Shown here piece by piece: positions 1 through 7,083 of a stretch of DNA of 12,238 nucleotides; the first letter of the stretch is position 1, and each line of letters opens with the position of its first letter. The DNA is from Bacillota bacterium (GTDB lineage Bacteria > Bacillota > Clostridia > Lachnospirales > Lachnospiraceae): assembly GCA_009177215.1 (NCBI GenBank), contig WFLY01000061.1, positions 2,304 to 14,541 of the forward strand, given 5' to 3'. The notes beneath the pieces were generated by a model. It saw only the letters and a program-made list of their open reading frames with translations. It had not been told where the DNA came from and ran no database searches. The position numbers and the translations under genes are program-made.

Positions 1-457
1 AGATGTTAATAGGTGAAAGATGATAACGGCAAATCCTGTCAATATCATGATCCGACATATTGGTAAGTGTCACATAATTGCCCTGTAAAAAAGACAATCT
101 GGAATCGTCGTCCTTAAAATAAAGCGTCTCCCGCATCCCTTTCGGCATCTGATCAATAAAACAAAAAATGCACTTATTGGAGCAATGGCGATACTCATCC
201 ATCAGCCCGTTCTCAAACTCAATTCCCAAATCCTCATCAAATTCCTTGTCTATTTCCAAAAGCCACTGCTCGCCGTCCGGCTTTTCCACCAAAACCTCAA
301 TATAATCATCCTGAATCAGGAATTGATAGTCAAAAATATCTTCTATGGGGGTGTTATCTATGGCAAGAATTTTATCCCCGGCGTCTATCTCCATTTCTTG
401 AGCAATACTGCCGGGAGCCACTGTCTTTACAATATGTTGTTTAAGTTTCTTATGCAT
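1..457 (-). CDS. Radical SAM protein with N-terminal PDZ-like domain (DUF512 family), N-terminal part only
   Basis: The minus strand is open from an ATG at 457 to the window edge, giving 152 residues of a protein whose family is usually about 450 long. A GAGGAAAA ribosome binding site lies just upstream. Residues 1-70 look like a small PDZ domain (VAPGSIAQEMEIDAGDKIL, then an IEDIFDYQF stretch). Residues 92-99 read CSNKCIFC, a Cx3Cx2C motif that binds the [4Fe-4S] cluster of radical SAM enzymes (C92, C96, C99). The following FIDQMPKGMR and LSFLQGNYVTLTN stretches are typical of the DUF512 group common in Clostridia. Its substrate is not known. The gene diverges from prs, leaving 275 bases between the two starts. 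The rest of the radical SAM domain and DUF512 lie outside the window. Family assignment is confident; function is unknown. Confidence 0.9.
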   Translation of the reverse strand, partial: MHKKLKQHIVKTVAPGSIAQEMEIDAGDKILAIDNTPIEDIFDYQFLIQDDYIEVLVEKPDGEQWLLEIDKEFDEDLGIEFENGLMDEYRHCSNKCIFCFIDQMPKGMRETLYFKDDDSRLSFLQGNYVTLTNMSDHDIDRICRYHLSPINI

Positions 458-591
458 AGCTTTTCCTCACATTTTCTTATACAAGGTAACTGTTTTAAAC
501 GGTCTTCAAAAAAGCCTTCACCTCACCGCAACCCAGTTACTGACTGAGAATAAACAGGAGACTAAACCGTTGTTCCCACCTACTAATTGTA

Positions 592-605
592 CAAGAAATT
601 TCTTG
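592..605. promoter_or_regulatory. Perfect 14-bp palindrome overlapping the prs -35 box; possible operator
   Basis: CAAGAAATTTCTTG reads the same on both strands. Its last three bases are the first three of the TTGACG -35 element at 603-608. A dimeric repressor bound here would block RNA polymerase, but chance occurrence in AT-rich DNA is possible and no regulator is identified. Confidence 0.35.
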
Positions 606-631
606 ACGTGTCACTAGCATAATGTTATAAA
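603..631 (+). promoter_or_regulatory. Sigma-A type promoter of prs
   Basis: TTGACG (603-608) and TATAAA (626-631) are separated by exactly 17 bases. Each is close to the consensus for the housekeeping sigma factor. Transcription would begin near 638, giving a leader of about 95 bases before the prs start at 733. Confidence 0.7.
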
Positions 632-643
632 TTATATTGATAT

Positions 644-700
644 AGTTTCCGTTTATCCATTTCGTAGGGCGTATGACCCTCGCGGGAATAAACTGTAACT
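644..700 (+). promoter_or_regulatory. Folded 5' leader of prs, class not recognised
   Basis: The leader can form a long imperfect hairpin: AGTT 644-647 with AACT 697-700, GTTTAT 651-656 with ATAAAC 688-693, CC 657-658 with GG 685-686, and AGGG 666-669 with CCCT 677-680. Internal loops separate the helices. The hairpin ends about 20 bases before the GGAGG at 722-726 and no U-run follows it. If it regulates, control of translation or mRNA stability is more likely than termination. I compared it by eye with purine, ykkC/PRPP, ZTP and THF aptamers and recognised none of their conserved cores. Confidence 0.4.
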
Positions 701-732
701 TCATATCCATTTTGACATATTGGAGGAAACTC

Positions 733-1932
733 ATGCCGAACTTACGAGAACTGGAAAATGCTATGCCTGTGGCTCCTTTAAAAATAGTAGCTCTTCCCTC
801 AGCGGAGAGAATGGGGCGCAGAATCAATGATTATATGATAGAATTTCGCAAAAGCATACATAATGACAAGGTGAAAAACGACCCTGCCTTTCACGGTTAT
901 ATTGAAAGTAATTATTTAGTGAAATTTGACGTTCCCCGTTTTGGAACCGGTGAAGCAAAGGCAATTTTTGCAGAGAGCATTCGCGGCAAGGATTTATTTC
1001 TTTTAGTGGATGTTTGCAATCATAGTATTACATATCGAATGAACGGATATACCAATCATATGTCTCCCGATGACCACTATCAGGATTTAAAGCGGGTTAT
1101 CGCGGCATGCAACGGTAAAGCCCACCGTATCAATGTCATTATGCCCTTTCTTTACGAGGGTAGACAGCACAAACGAAACGGTCGGGAATCCTTGGACTGC
1201 GCTTATGCCCTGACAGAGCTAAGGGATATGGGGGTCAGCAATTTTATTACCTTTGACGCTCACGATCCCAGAGTCCAGAACTCCACCCCCTTGAGCGGTT
1301 TCGACAATTTTACTCCTCCTTATCAATTTATTAAGGCATTGCTCAACTCGGAGAACGACCTGTTGGTGGACAAGGAGCATCTGATTGTCATAAGCCCCGA
1401 TGAAGGAGCCTTAGATCGTGCTATTTATTTTGCAAGCGTGCTGGGAGTTGACACCGGTATGTTTTACAAAAGACGTGACTACTCCACTATCATAAACGGC
1501 AAAAATCCGATTGTGGCTCATGAATTTTTGGGGGATAATATTGACGGCAAGGATATTATTATCATTGATGATATGATTTCCTCCGGCGGAAGTATGTTAG
1601 ACACTGCTAGACAGCTTAAGAAAATGAATGCCCGCAGAGTTTTTATCTGCTGCACCTTCGGTCTTTTCACAGAAGGTCTCGCGGCATTTGACGAAGCTTA
1701 TGAAAAGGGCTATTTTGACAAAGTAGTCACTACCGACCTTACTTACCTGCCTCCCGAGCTTTATACCAGACCCTATTTTATTGAGGCTGATATGAGCAAA
1801 TTCATTGCTTCTCTCATTGATTTTATGAATCACGATACTTCTCTTGCAAATGTTATGGCTACCACGGAAAAAATTCACGGTATTTTGGATGCTTATAACA
1901 GCAGAAGCAACATGGATGTGGATTTTGAATAA
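733..1932 (+). CDS. prs: Ribose-phosphate pyrophosphokinase (PRPP synthetase), long divergent clostridial form
   Basis: The product makes 5-phosphoribosyl-1-pyrophosphate from ribose 5-phosphate and ATP in the cytoplasm. PRPP feeds purine, pyrimidine, NAD, histidine and tryptophan synthesis. It has 399 residues against about 315 for the classic enzyme. The PRPP-binding loop is clear at 275-287 (IIIIDDMISSGGS, with the acidic pair D279-D280). The ATP-side loop appears as GRQHKRNGRES (143-153), a variant of the usual RQDRK region. FDAHDPRVQ (174-182) takes the place of the canonical DLHA metal site. The N-terminus is extended and the C-terminal tail beyond 350 is also extra. The ATG at 733 is chosen because GGAGG (722-726) lies 6 bases upstream; the frame stays open back to 673 without a comparable site. 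A promoter and folded leader precede it, and a two-way hairpin terminator follows. It appears to be transcribed alone. Confidence 0.93.
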   Translation: MPNLRELENAMPVAPLKIVALPSAERMGRRINDYMIEFRKSIHNDKVKNDPAFHGYIESNYLVKFDVPRFGTGEAKAIFAESIRGKDLFLLVDVCNHSITYRMNGYTNHMSPDDHYQDLKRVIAACNGKAHRINVIMPFLYEGRQHKRNGRESLDCAYALTELRDMGVSNFITFDAHDPRVQNSTPLSGFDNFTPPYQFIKALLNSENDLLVDKEHLIVISPDEGALDRAIYFASVLGVDTGMFYKRRDYSTIINGKNPIVAHEFLGDNIDGKDIIIIDDMISSGGSMLDTARQLKKMNARRVFICCTFGLFTEGLAAFDEAYEKGYFDKVVTTDLTYLPPELYTRPYFIEADMSKFIASLIDFMNHDTSLANVMATTEKIHGILDAYNSRSNMDVDFE

Positions 1933-1980
1933 TGAAAGGATGGACTGTGAAACCAACTTCACAGCCCATCCTTTCATTAT
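1929..1980. terminator. Bidirectional hairpin terminator between prs and the kinase gene
   Basis: A 23-bp stem (1929-1951 with 1958-1980) encloses a 6-base loop. On the plus strand there is one A-C mismatch, which becomes a G-U pair in the minus-strand RNA. The outer stem is T-rich on its 3' side in both directions (CCTTTCATTAT), in place of a free T-run. It begins within the prs stop codon and ends 21 bases before the kinase stop codon, so it can end both convergent transcripts. Confidence 0.8.
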
Positions 1981-2001
1981 ATTCCCATCAATTTGAAGAT
2001 T

Positions 2002-4704
2002 TTATTGTCCTTGCTCTCTTCCGGATATCAGGGCATTCTCTTTATCGAAAGCTTCCTCCTCCGAATATTCGGCAAAACTCAATACCACCTTAAATAAATC
2101 TCCATCTAAATGAATAGAAAAGCTTCCTCCCTGAACCTGCGTCAGGCTCTTGGCAATATACAGACCCAGACCGCTCCCCTCTGTGGTTCTTGCCGAATCT
2201 CCTCTAATAAACCGCTCCGTCAATTCGTCTCCCTGCACATTCATCTGACGCTTTGAAATATTTTTGATCGCAGCCTCTACCCGTCCGTCAGCCATAGTTA
2301 AGTCTACATAAACTCTGGTGTTTTCCAGCGCATATTTACAGATATTATTAAACAAATTCTCAATAACCCGCCACATTCTACGGCTATCGGCATAAATATA
2401 TGCCTCTAAATCCTTACCTTCAAATACTACCTGCAGCTCCCTATCCTCCAGCTTTTCCGCCAACTCTCCCACAGTCTGGTTTAACAGCTCCGCCAAGTTG
2501 ATTTTTTCCTTTTTAAGCTCTATATTACCCGATGAAATTTTCGATGCTTCCACTAAATCGTCCGTAAGCTGCTTTAACCGCTGCGCCTTGCCGTCCAAAA
2601 TATCAATATAGCTCTTTGCCGGCTCTTCCTTCATGTGCAGACGCTTTAGCAAATCCACATAGCTGATGATAGAAGTCAACGGTGTCTTAATATCATGAGA
2701 TACATTGGTGATCAAATCCGTTTTCATCTGTTCATCCTTCATACTGGTCTTAACCGCATTGCGAATGCCTTCTCCTATATTATTTACCGCATCGGCCATC
2801 TCTTTATTGGCTCCGTGAAGGCTTCCTGCCTCCAGCTTATAATCTACCTCTCCGTCACGAATACGCTTAATCCCCTCTACAATATCCACCTGCTCCGCAT
2901 TTTTCTTGAACAAAAGCATTCCCACCAGACCGTCAAACAAAACCAATGCCAAAATTACAAGCAAAAGCAGCGGTTCCCTCGTTTGAATCTTTACTATGGT
3001 GAAAAGTCCTGCCAGATTCACCAAAAGGAAAAGGTTATAAGGAACCAGTGTACTTATCATCATGTTCCTATGTCTGAAGACAAAGTCCATCACCTTACCC
3101 AGAGACGTAAGAAGCCAATGAACAAAGCTGTCTTTCCATAGAGTACGGCATTTTAAACGCCTTACAAAGCTATACCACGCTAAATTGAAAAACATACTCA
3201 CAAAGAATCCGTATAATCCAAAGAGACCATACTCATATATCCTGTTCATATCTGTATTGGACACATCGGAATAATTTAGATATACCAATTCTGCCACTTT
3301 CGACAATATCTTTTCCCCACGAATCGCCGCATATACAAATCCTCCTGTAAACAGCAGCATAAGCTCTGTCCATACATGGTCTATTCCATTCAGATAAAGA
3401 ATTTCTTCACCCTCATCATAGACAACGCCTGCCGTGATTGTAAGATACACCCCAACCCCCAGCCAAAGCACTGCCAAAAGAACAATAGCGCTTAATATGA
3501 ATCCTATATTAGGAACTATCCTCTGAAAAATACTGTTGGCATGGTAAAAAGCATCGCCTGTCACGGAATAGCTTGTATCAACTCCGATCCAAATATGGGA
3601 GGTTTCCGGATAAGCATACTCATATTCACTCATGTAGGCATAAATATCTGCTTCGGTGAGACTGGTGTTTCCCATAAATACCAGACTGTCGGGATAATAA
3701 ATCAAATATCTTCTGAATTCACCGAAATAATCTGTAATCTCACTCTCCTCTATTTCTTCAAGCTCTGGCACATTAGTATAAGTACGCATTCCGTCCTTCG
3801 TCATCATACGCACAACATACTTTAGATTTCCCTCACCCTCCTCATAAAGCTCATAGCAATTCTGGTATTGCTGGTAATTTTCCGTCAAGGTAATGATTGA
3901 CTCTGCCACGTTTTGCTGAAGTAGGATGTAATCAATCCAGTTACCGGCATGGGAAGTCAGCTGTCTCTCACCGTCAATCGTCTCATATCGACAATTCAAC
4001 ATACGGACATATACCGTGAGACTGCCATCATCCTCTCTAGACACACGGATTTCATCTAAATTACTTGCCATAATATAAGAGAAAACCATATCCTCAAGCT
4101 GCTCTGTAGAGCTGGCAAGCATCGCCTCCTCCACTTCAGTCAGAGCCTCTCTCCCTTTTTCCATGGGCATATTATAGACGGTATCCTCTTCCCCGCTCAA
4201 AAATCCGGCAAAATACAACTGTCCGTCCTCATTCAGGGCAAAGTTGCCGGGGGCTGTTGCCGGTCCGAAATAATTTACAAATTGCGACATGCTCATAACC
4301 CTATTAGTATATTCCACGCCGTATTTACCCCATTTAATCAAATCCTCCAGTTCATATACAGCCGTGACGGGGCATCCGTTGCCTGTTCCTTTACGATTTG
4401 CAAACTCTGTGGCATCTATTTTCTTGTGAGAATCAAATTCCCCGTTAGTCTCCACCTGCTCCTTTATCACCACCAGACGGGTCACATCGGAAACTGCAGT
4501 TTGAAAAATATCCCGAAACAAATCTGAATCTTCAAACTCCGGCTCTGTGCTGAGGGGAGCCAAATGATACGTTTTGGTTCCCTGCATGGATTTTACGGAC
4601 AAATAAGAATTAAAAAGAACTCCGGCTACTGCCACCAAAATACATGCTGCCAACATATGTTGTACAATTCCCAGCCCCAGACGCTTTAAAGTCGGTTTTC
4701 TCAT
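2002..4704 (-). CDS. Sensor histidine kinase, VanS-like catalytic core with large external domain and six predicted membrane spans
   Basis: This 900-residue membrane kinase is the likely partner of the response regulator just upstream. A first membrane span is at about 12-32, and an external region of about 350 residues (roughly 35-395) resembles no sensor domain I recognise. Five further hydrophobic segments lie near 400-424, 445-461, 492-514, 549-571 and 577-599. A HAMP-like linker follows (600-655), then the dimerisation helix with phospho-acceptor His670 (NVSHDIKTPLTS). In the ATPase domain the N box is NLFNNICK (783-790) and the G2 box is GSGLGL (843-848). The usual DxGxG G1 box is replaced by KNIS (814-817) before RFIRGDSART, as in many clostridial VanS-type kinases. 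ATG 4704 is preferred because GGAGG (4711-4715) lies 6 bases upstream. A GTG at 4788 would add 28 residues but has no properly spaced site. Confidence 0.88.
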   Translation of the reverse strand: MRKPTLKRLGLGIVQHMLAACILVAVAGVLFNSYLSVKSMQGTKTYHLAPLSTEPEFEDSDLFRDIFQTAVSDVTRLVVIKEQVETNGEFDSHKKIDATEFANRKGTGNGCPVTAVYELEDLIKWGKYGVEYTNRVMSMSQFVNYFGPATAPGNFALNEDGQLYFAGFLSGEEDTVYNMPMEKGREALTEVEEAMLASSTEQLEDMVFSYIMASNLDEIRVSREDDGSLTVYVRMLNCRYETIDGERQLTSHAGNWIDYILLQQNVAESIITLTENYQQYQNCYELYEEGEGNLKYVVRMMTKDGMRTYTNVPELEEIEESEITDYFGEFRRYLIYYPDSLVFMGNTSLTEADIYAYMSEYEYAYPETSHIWIGVDTSYSVTGDAFYHANSIFQRIVPNIGFILSAIVLLAVLWLGVGVYLTITAGVVYDEGEEILYLNGIDHVWTELMLLFTGGFVYAAIRGEKILSKVAELVYLNYSDVSNTDMNRIYEYGLFGLYGFFVSMFFNLAWYSFVRRLKCRTLWKDSFVHWLLTSLGKVMDFVFRHRNMMISTLVPYNLFLLVNLAGLFTIVKIQTREPLLLLVILALVLFDGLVGMLLFKKNAEQVDIVEGIKRIRDGEVDYKLEAGSLHGANKEMADAVNNIGEGIRNAVKTSMKDEQMKTDLITNVSHDIKTPLTSIISYVDLLKRLHMKEEPAKSYIDILDGKAQRLKQLTDDLVEASKISSGNIELKKEKINLAELLNQTVGELAEKLEDRELQVVFEGKDLEAYIYADSRRMWRVIENLFNNICKYALENTRVYVDLTMADGRVEAAIKNISKRQMNVQGDELTERFIRGDSARTTEGSGLGLYIAKSLTQVQGGSFSIHLDGDLFKVVLSFAEYSEEEAFDKENALISGREQGQ

Positions 4705-4710
4705 AAAAAT

Positions 4711-4715
4711 CCTCC
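4711..4715 (-). promoter_or_regulatory. Ribosome binding site fixing the kinase start
   Basis: GGAGG on the minus strand sits 6 bases before the ATG at 4704. This places translation initiation at MRKPTLKR rather than at the in-frame GTG 84 bases upstream. Confidence 0.8.
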
Positions 4716-4761
4716 ATGCTGCCAACAACCCGCGGATTTGGGCGTCAGCACAATATTTGCA

Positions 4762-4779
4762 AAACGAACAAGTTCGTTT
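4762..4779. repeat. Inverted repeat in the gap between regulator and kinase genes
   Basis: AAACGAAC and GTTCGTTT flank a two-base AA centre, giving 8-bp perfect arms. In the minus-strand mRNA it could form a 7-bp hairpin with a four-base loop, located 57 bases before the kinase start. It has no T-run, so it is unlikely to terminate transcription. It could be an RNA processing or attenuation element, or a protein-binding site. Confidence 0.45.
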
Positions 4780-4816
4780 ACCCTCCACTCCTGCTTACCG
4801 GTTAAAATCTTTTACT

Positions 4817-5509
4817 CTACTGCTTGTCTATTTTATATCCTACGCCCCACACTACCTTTAAATAACGGGGTTCTTTAGGGTTAATTTCAATTTTCTCACG
4901 GATATGCCTGATGTGTACGGCAACAGTATTATCCGCGCCGATTGCATCCTCGTTCCAAATACTCTCGTAAATCTGATTGATGGAAAATACCCTGCCCTGA
5001 TTTTTCACAAGCAAAAGCAGGATATTATACTCTATGGGCGTCATCTTTACTGTCTCACCGTCCACACTGACCTGCTTGGTATCGTCGTTGATAATAAGTC
5101 CTCCCACCTGATACATTGCTTTGTTTTCCGCGTTAAGGCTTCCCAGAGAGGTATAACGACGGAGGTTAGACTTTACCCTTGCCACCAGCTCCAGCGGATT
5201 AAAGGGCTTAGTAATATAATCGTCTGCACCGATATTGAGACCTAATATCTTGTCCGCATCCTCGGATTTTGCAGATAAAATAATGATAGGGATACTGCTC
5301 TTTTCCCTGATTTTCAAGGTTGCCCTGATGCCGTCCAGTCTAGGCATCATAATATCCATAATGAGCAAATGAATATCCTCTCTTGCCAACATATCAATAG
5401 CCTGTTCACCGTTGTATGCCTTATAAATCTGATAACCATCCTGACTCAAATATATCTCAATGGCATCTACAATTTCTTTATCATCATCACACACCAAAAT
5501 ATTCGTCAT
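4817..5509 (-). CDS. Response regulator, OmpR/VanR type, winged-helix output
   Basis: A 230-residue DNA-binding regulator. The receiver domain (about 3-115) carries the acidic pocket D8-D9-D10, phospho-acceptor Asp52 (LIMDIMMP), Ser79 in the switch position (ILSAKSED) and Lys101 (TKPF). A winged-helix output domain follows (about 130-228), ending in the typical ENPKEPRYLK-like wing and WGVGYKI. The exact residues at the wing are INPKEPRYLK. All signalling residues are present, so it should be phosphorylated normally, most likely by the kinase encoded 112 bases downstream. AAGGA lies about 8 bases before the ATG. Its target genes are not shown here; such pairs commonly regulate nearby envelope or transporter genes, but none is next to it apart from the kinase. 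Confidence 0.95.
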   Translation of the reverse strand: MTNILVCDDDKEIVDAIEIYLSQDGYQIYKAYNGEQAIDMLAREDIHLLIMDIMMPRLDGIRATLKIREKSSIPIIILSAKSEDADKILGLNIGADDYITKPFNPLELVARVKSNLRRYTSLGSLNAENKAMYQVGGLIINDDTKQVSVDGETVKMTPIEYNILLLLVKNQGRVFSINQIYESIWNEDAIGADNTVAVHIRHIREKIEINPKEPRYLKVVWGVGYKIDKQ

Positions 5510-5586
5510 TACTTTATCCTTCCCTTTCTAAACCCTGTAAACCTCCCGATTCCCTGACAGGTTGATTTGAAACAATCTTTTTGACT

Positions 5587-5613
5587 CTTATAGTAAAACA
5601 AAAATATGTTAAA
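5587..5613 (-). promoter_or_regulatory. Possible promoter of the response regulator-kinase unit
   Basis: The minus strand carries TATAAG (5592-5587) with TTTAAC (5613-5608) upstream at a short 15-base spacing. The -10 is fair and the -35 weak. The 122-base gap after pgeF is the only room for a promoter, which would give a leader of about 70 bases. Support is thin. Confidence 0.3.
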
Positions 5614-5649
5614 TGTTCCCTATAAAAATTATTAAATATTTTTTAACAT
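5606..5649 (-). terminator. Possible AT-rich terminator at the end of pgeF
   Basis: ATGTTAAA (minus-strand 5649-5642) pairs with TTTAACAT (5613-5606), with inner AAAAAT/ATTTTT pairing. ATTTTTGTTTT follows directly. The stem has little GC and includes the last pgeF codons and stop, so it would be a weak terminator at best. Confidence 0.3.
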
Positions 5650-6546
5650 TAAAAAGGCTCCCAAATTTCCCCGCTTTCCATGACTTGCCCTGTGGGAAAA
5701 CAGATAATCGGGATTGTGGCAGGTGCAAATATCCGTAACCGAAATCTGTGACAGGGGAATCCCCGCCCTTCTCAATATAATTAAATTAGAAAGCCACAGA
5801 TCAAGCTGATATTTTCCCTCCGTACGACACTTCTCCACCACCTGCATATATGATGCATCCGGCACAAAATAACAACCGCTTTCCCTGATTTCCTCCGATA
5901 TCTCTTCGCTTCCCCGCAGCATTTGAACAAACTCTCCTGCCACCGCAGCATCCACCTCATAGCACTCTTGACAAATAGAAGGTCCTATAGCGGCAAGAAG
6001 ATTTTCCGGTCTGGTTCCGAATTCCCGTTTCATTGCTTCCACCATACATGCTCCCATTTGCCGCACGGTTCCCCGCCAACCGGAATGTGCCAATCCGATT
6101 GCCCTGTTCTCTGTATCCACAAAATACAGAGGAACACAGTCTGCGTAAAATGCTGCAAGTGCAATTCCCGGCTCATCAGTAATCATTCCGTCAATATCCT
6201 CATAATCTGTAGGATGCACCACACCCTTGCCCCTATCCCGTGCTGTCACCACACGAATGTTTGTGGTATGGGTCTGTCTGGTTGCCACCATATCTTCTAT
6301 TTTACAGCCCAGCGCTTCTGCCACCCGCCTGTAATTTTCCAATACATGCTCTTCCTTATCCCCCCGGCTAAAGCTCAAATTCATGGAAGCGTAAATTCCT
6401 TCGCTCACGCCGCCCAGCCTTGTGGTAAACATATGCTCTACAAGTCCGCACTCCTCAAGCGCCGGAAAGGTCAGGTAAGTAAGTCCTCCCACTATATTCT
6501 CTCTTAAAACACTGCCTCTCTCTCGCTCTATACGATTGATTTTCAT
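5632..6546 (-). CDS. pgeF: Multicopper-oxidase-fold purine nucleoside phosphorylase / peptidoglycan editing factor PgeF (YfiH/YlmD family)
   Basis: A 304-residue member of the Cu-oxidase_4 family. Relatives such as E. coli YfiH correct misincorporated amino acids in peptidoglycan precursors, and family members including human LACC1 have purine nucleoside phosphorylase and adenosine deaminase activity. The metal-binding triad is visible: His93 (RQTHT), Cys137 (YADCVPL) and His154 (AHSGWRG). MFTTRLGGVSEG (39-50), NLSFSRGD (56-63) and IGPSICQECYEV (182-193) are family hallmarks. The first 20 residues are a variable extension. GGAGG lies 5 bases before the ATG. It is the last gene of the long minus-strand run, 98 bases after yraN. 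The enzyme is cytoplasmic; which activity dominates in this organism cannot be told from sequence. Confidence 0.9.
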   Translation of the reverse strand: MKINRIERERGSVLRENIVGGLTYLTFPALEECGLVEHMFTTRLGGVSEGIYASMNLSFSRGDKEEHVLENYRRVAEALGCKIEDMVATRQTHTTNIRVVTARDRGKGVVHPTDYEDIDGMITDEPGIALAAFYADCVPLYFVDTENRAIGLAHSGWRGTVRQMGACMVEAMKREFGTRPENLLAAIGPSICQECYEVDAAVAGEFVQMLRGSEEISEEIRESGCYFVPDASYMQVVEKCRTEGKYQLDLWLSNLIILRRAGIPLSQISVTDICTCHNPDYLFSHRASHGKRGNLGAFLMLKNI

Positions 6547-6644
6547 TTAGTCCTCCATATCGCCGCATTTTCAACCGAATACCGCATGCCTTTTTGCCTG
6601 CGCCCTTATGTCTGCTTTGTCACCCCTCAAATCAGAGCGGTCTA

Positions 6645-7004
6645 TTACCTTGTATATATATGCGGAAAAGCGTTTTTCAGCCACTTAAGCTCCTCTCCCT
6701 GTATCGCCACTACATCATAACGCACGGCAGTATTGTCGCCCAGCCTATGCAGATATCTGTAATAATCAGCCACCTTACATATCTGACATTGCTTGTGCCG
6801 ATTTACTGCAAACAGTGCGCCGCCTTTCATGCTGCCGCTTCGATATTTTACTTCCACAAACACCAGGTACCCTCCGTGATATCCAATAATATCAATTTCT
6901 CCCTGTCTGTTGCGGAAATTGCGTTCCACAATTCTCATACCCTGTGCACTCAGGTATTCTGCCGCCTGCTCCTCTCTGTCGGCTCCTGTCTGTCTGCTAT
7001 TCAA
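6645..7004 (-). CDS. YraN family protein (UPF0102), endonuclease-like fold
   Basis: This 119-residue protein carries the family signature GEIDII (35-40) followed by LVFVEVKYR (47-55). Glu36, Asp38, Glu51 and Lys53 match the D-E-x-K type metal site of restriction-endonuclease-like nucleases. It probably acts on DNA or branched intermediates, but its cellular role is unsettled. Its position near rnhB is typical of Firmicutes. The start is unusual: a TTG at 7004, supported by GGAGAGG (7014-7020) about 9 bases upstream and by the NSRQTGADREEQAAEYL opening expected of the family. The reading frame continues upstream across one TAA (7008-7010) into a 24-codon open stretch starting with ATG at 7082. 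The N-terminus may therefore once have been longer, or a short peptide may be coupled to it. Confidence 0.9.
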   Translation of the reverse strand: MNSRQTGADREEQAAEYLSAQGMRIVERNFRNRQGEIDIIGYHGGYLVFVEVKYRSGSMKGGALFAVNRHKQCQICKVADYYRYLHRLGDNTAVRYDVVAIQGEELKWLKNAFPHIYTR

Positions 7005-7007
7005 ATA

Positions 7008-7082
7008 TTAACACCTCTCCAAATTGATTGTCTGATTCTGTTTATCATCTGCCTTATTATCATCAACATCTGAATGCCCCAT
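7008..7082 (-). CDS. Possible 24-codon peptide in frame with yraN, or remnant of a longer yraN N-terminus
   Basis: ATG at 7082 begins one base after the stop codon of the FlhB-like gene (TAGGATG arrangement). It reads MGHSDVDDNKADDKQNQTIN then LERC before a TAA at 7008-7010. The yraN ribosome binding site lies in its last codons, and the yraN TTG lies three bases past the stop in the same frame. The peptide is rich in Asp, Asn, Gln and Lys and shows no domain. It could couple translation of the two genes, be the remains of an extension cut off by a nonsense change, or mean nothing. Confidence 0.3.
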   Translation of the reverse strand: MGHSDVDDNKADDKQNQTINLERC

Positions 7083-7083
7083 C

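Noticed and set aside
486..540. GTAACTG/CAGTTAC inverted repeat in the leader of the radical SAM gene
   Set aside because: Only 7 bp with a loop of over 40 bases and no supporting inner pairing that I can see; likely chance.
185..547. Plus-strand open frame of 120 codons
   Set aside because: It lies opposite the radical SAM gene, whose frame shows clear motifs. Its translation has no domain and no ribosome binding site.
673..732. Upstream extension of prs by 20 codons
   Set aside because: The first ATG falls in the loop of the leader hairpin with no ribosome binding site, whereas the ATG at 733 has GGAGG at ideal distance.
4705..4788. GTG start for the histidine kinase 28 codons upstream
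   Set aside because: The AGGA before it directly abuts the GTG, which is too close for initiation. The ATG at 4704 has GGAGG six bases away.
5923..6507. Plus-strand open frame of 194 codons opposite pgeF
   Set aside because: The pgeF frame carries the full metal-binding triad and family blocks. The opposite frame is Cys/His/Ser-rich with no recognisable domain, as expected of a shadow.
6594..7073. Plus-strand open frame of 159 codons opposite yraN
   Set aside because: The yraN signature is on the other strand. This frame shows no domain and no initiation signal.
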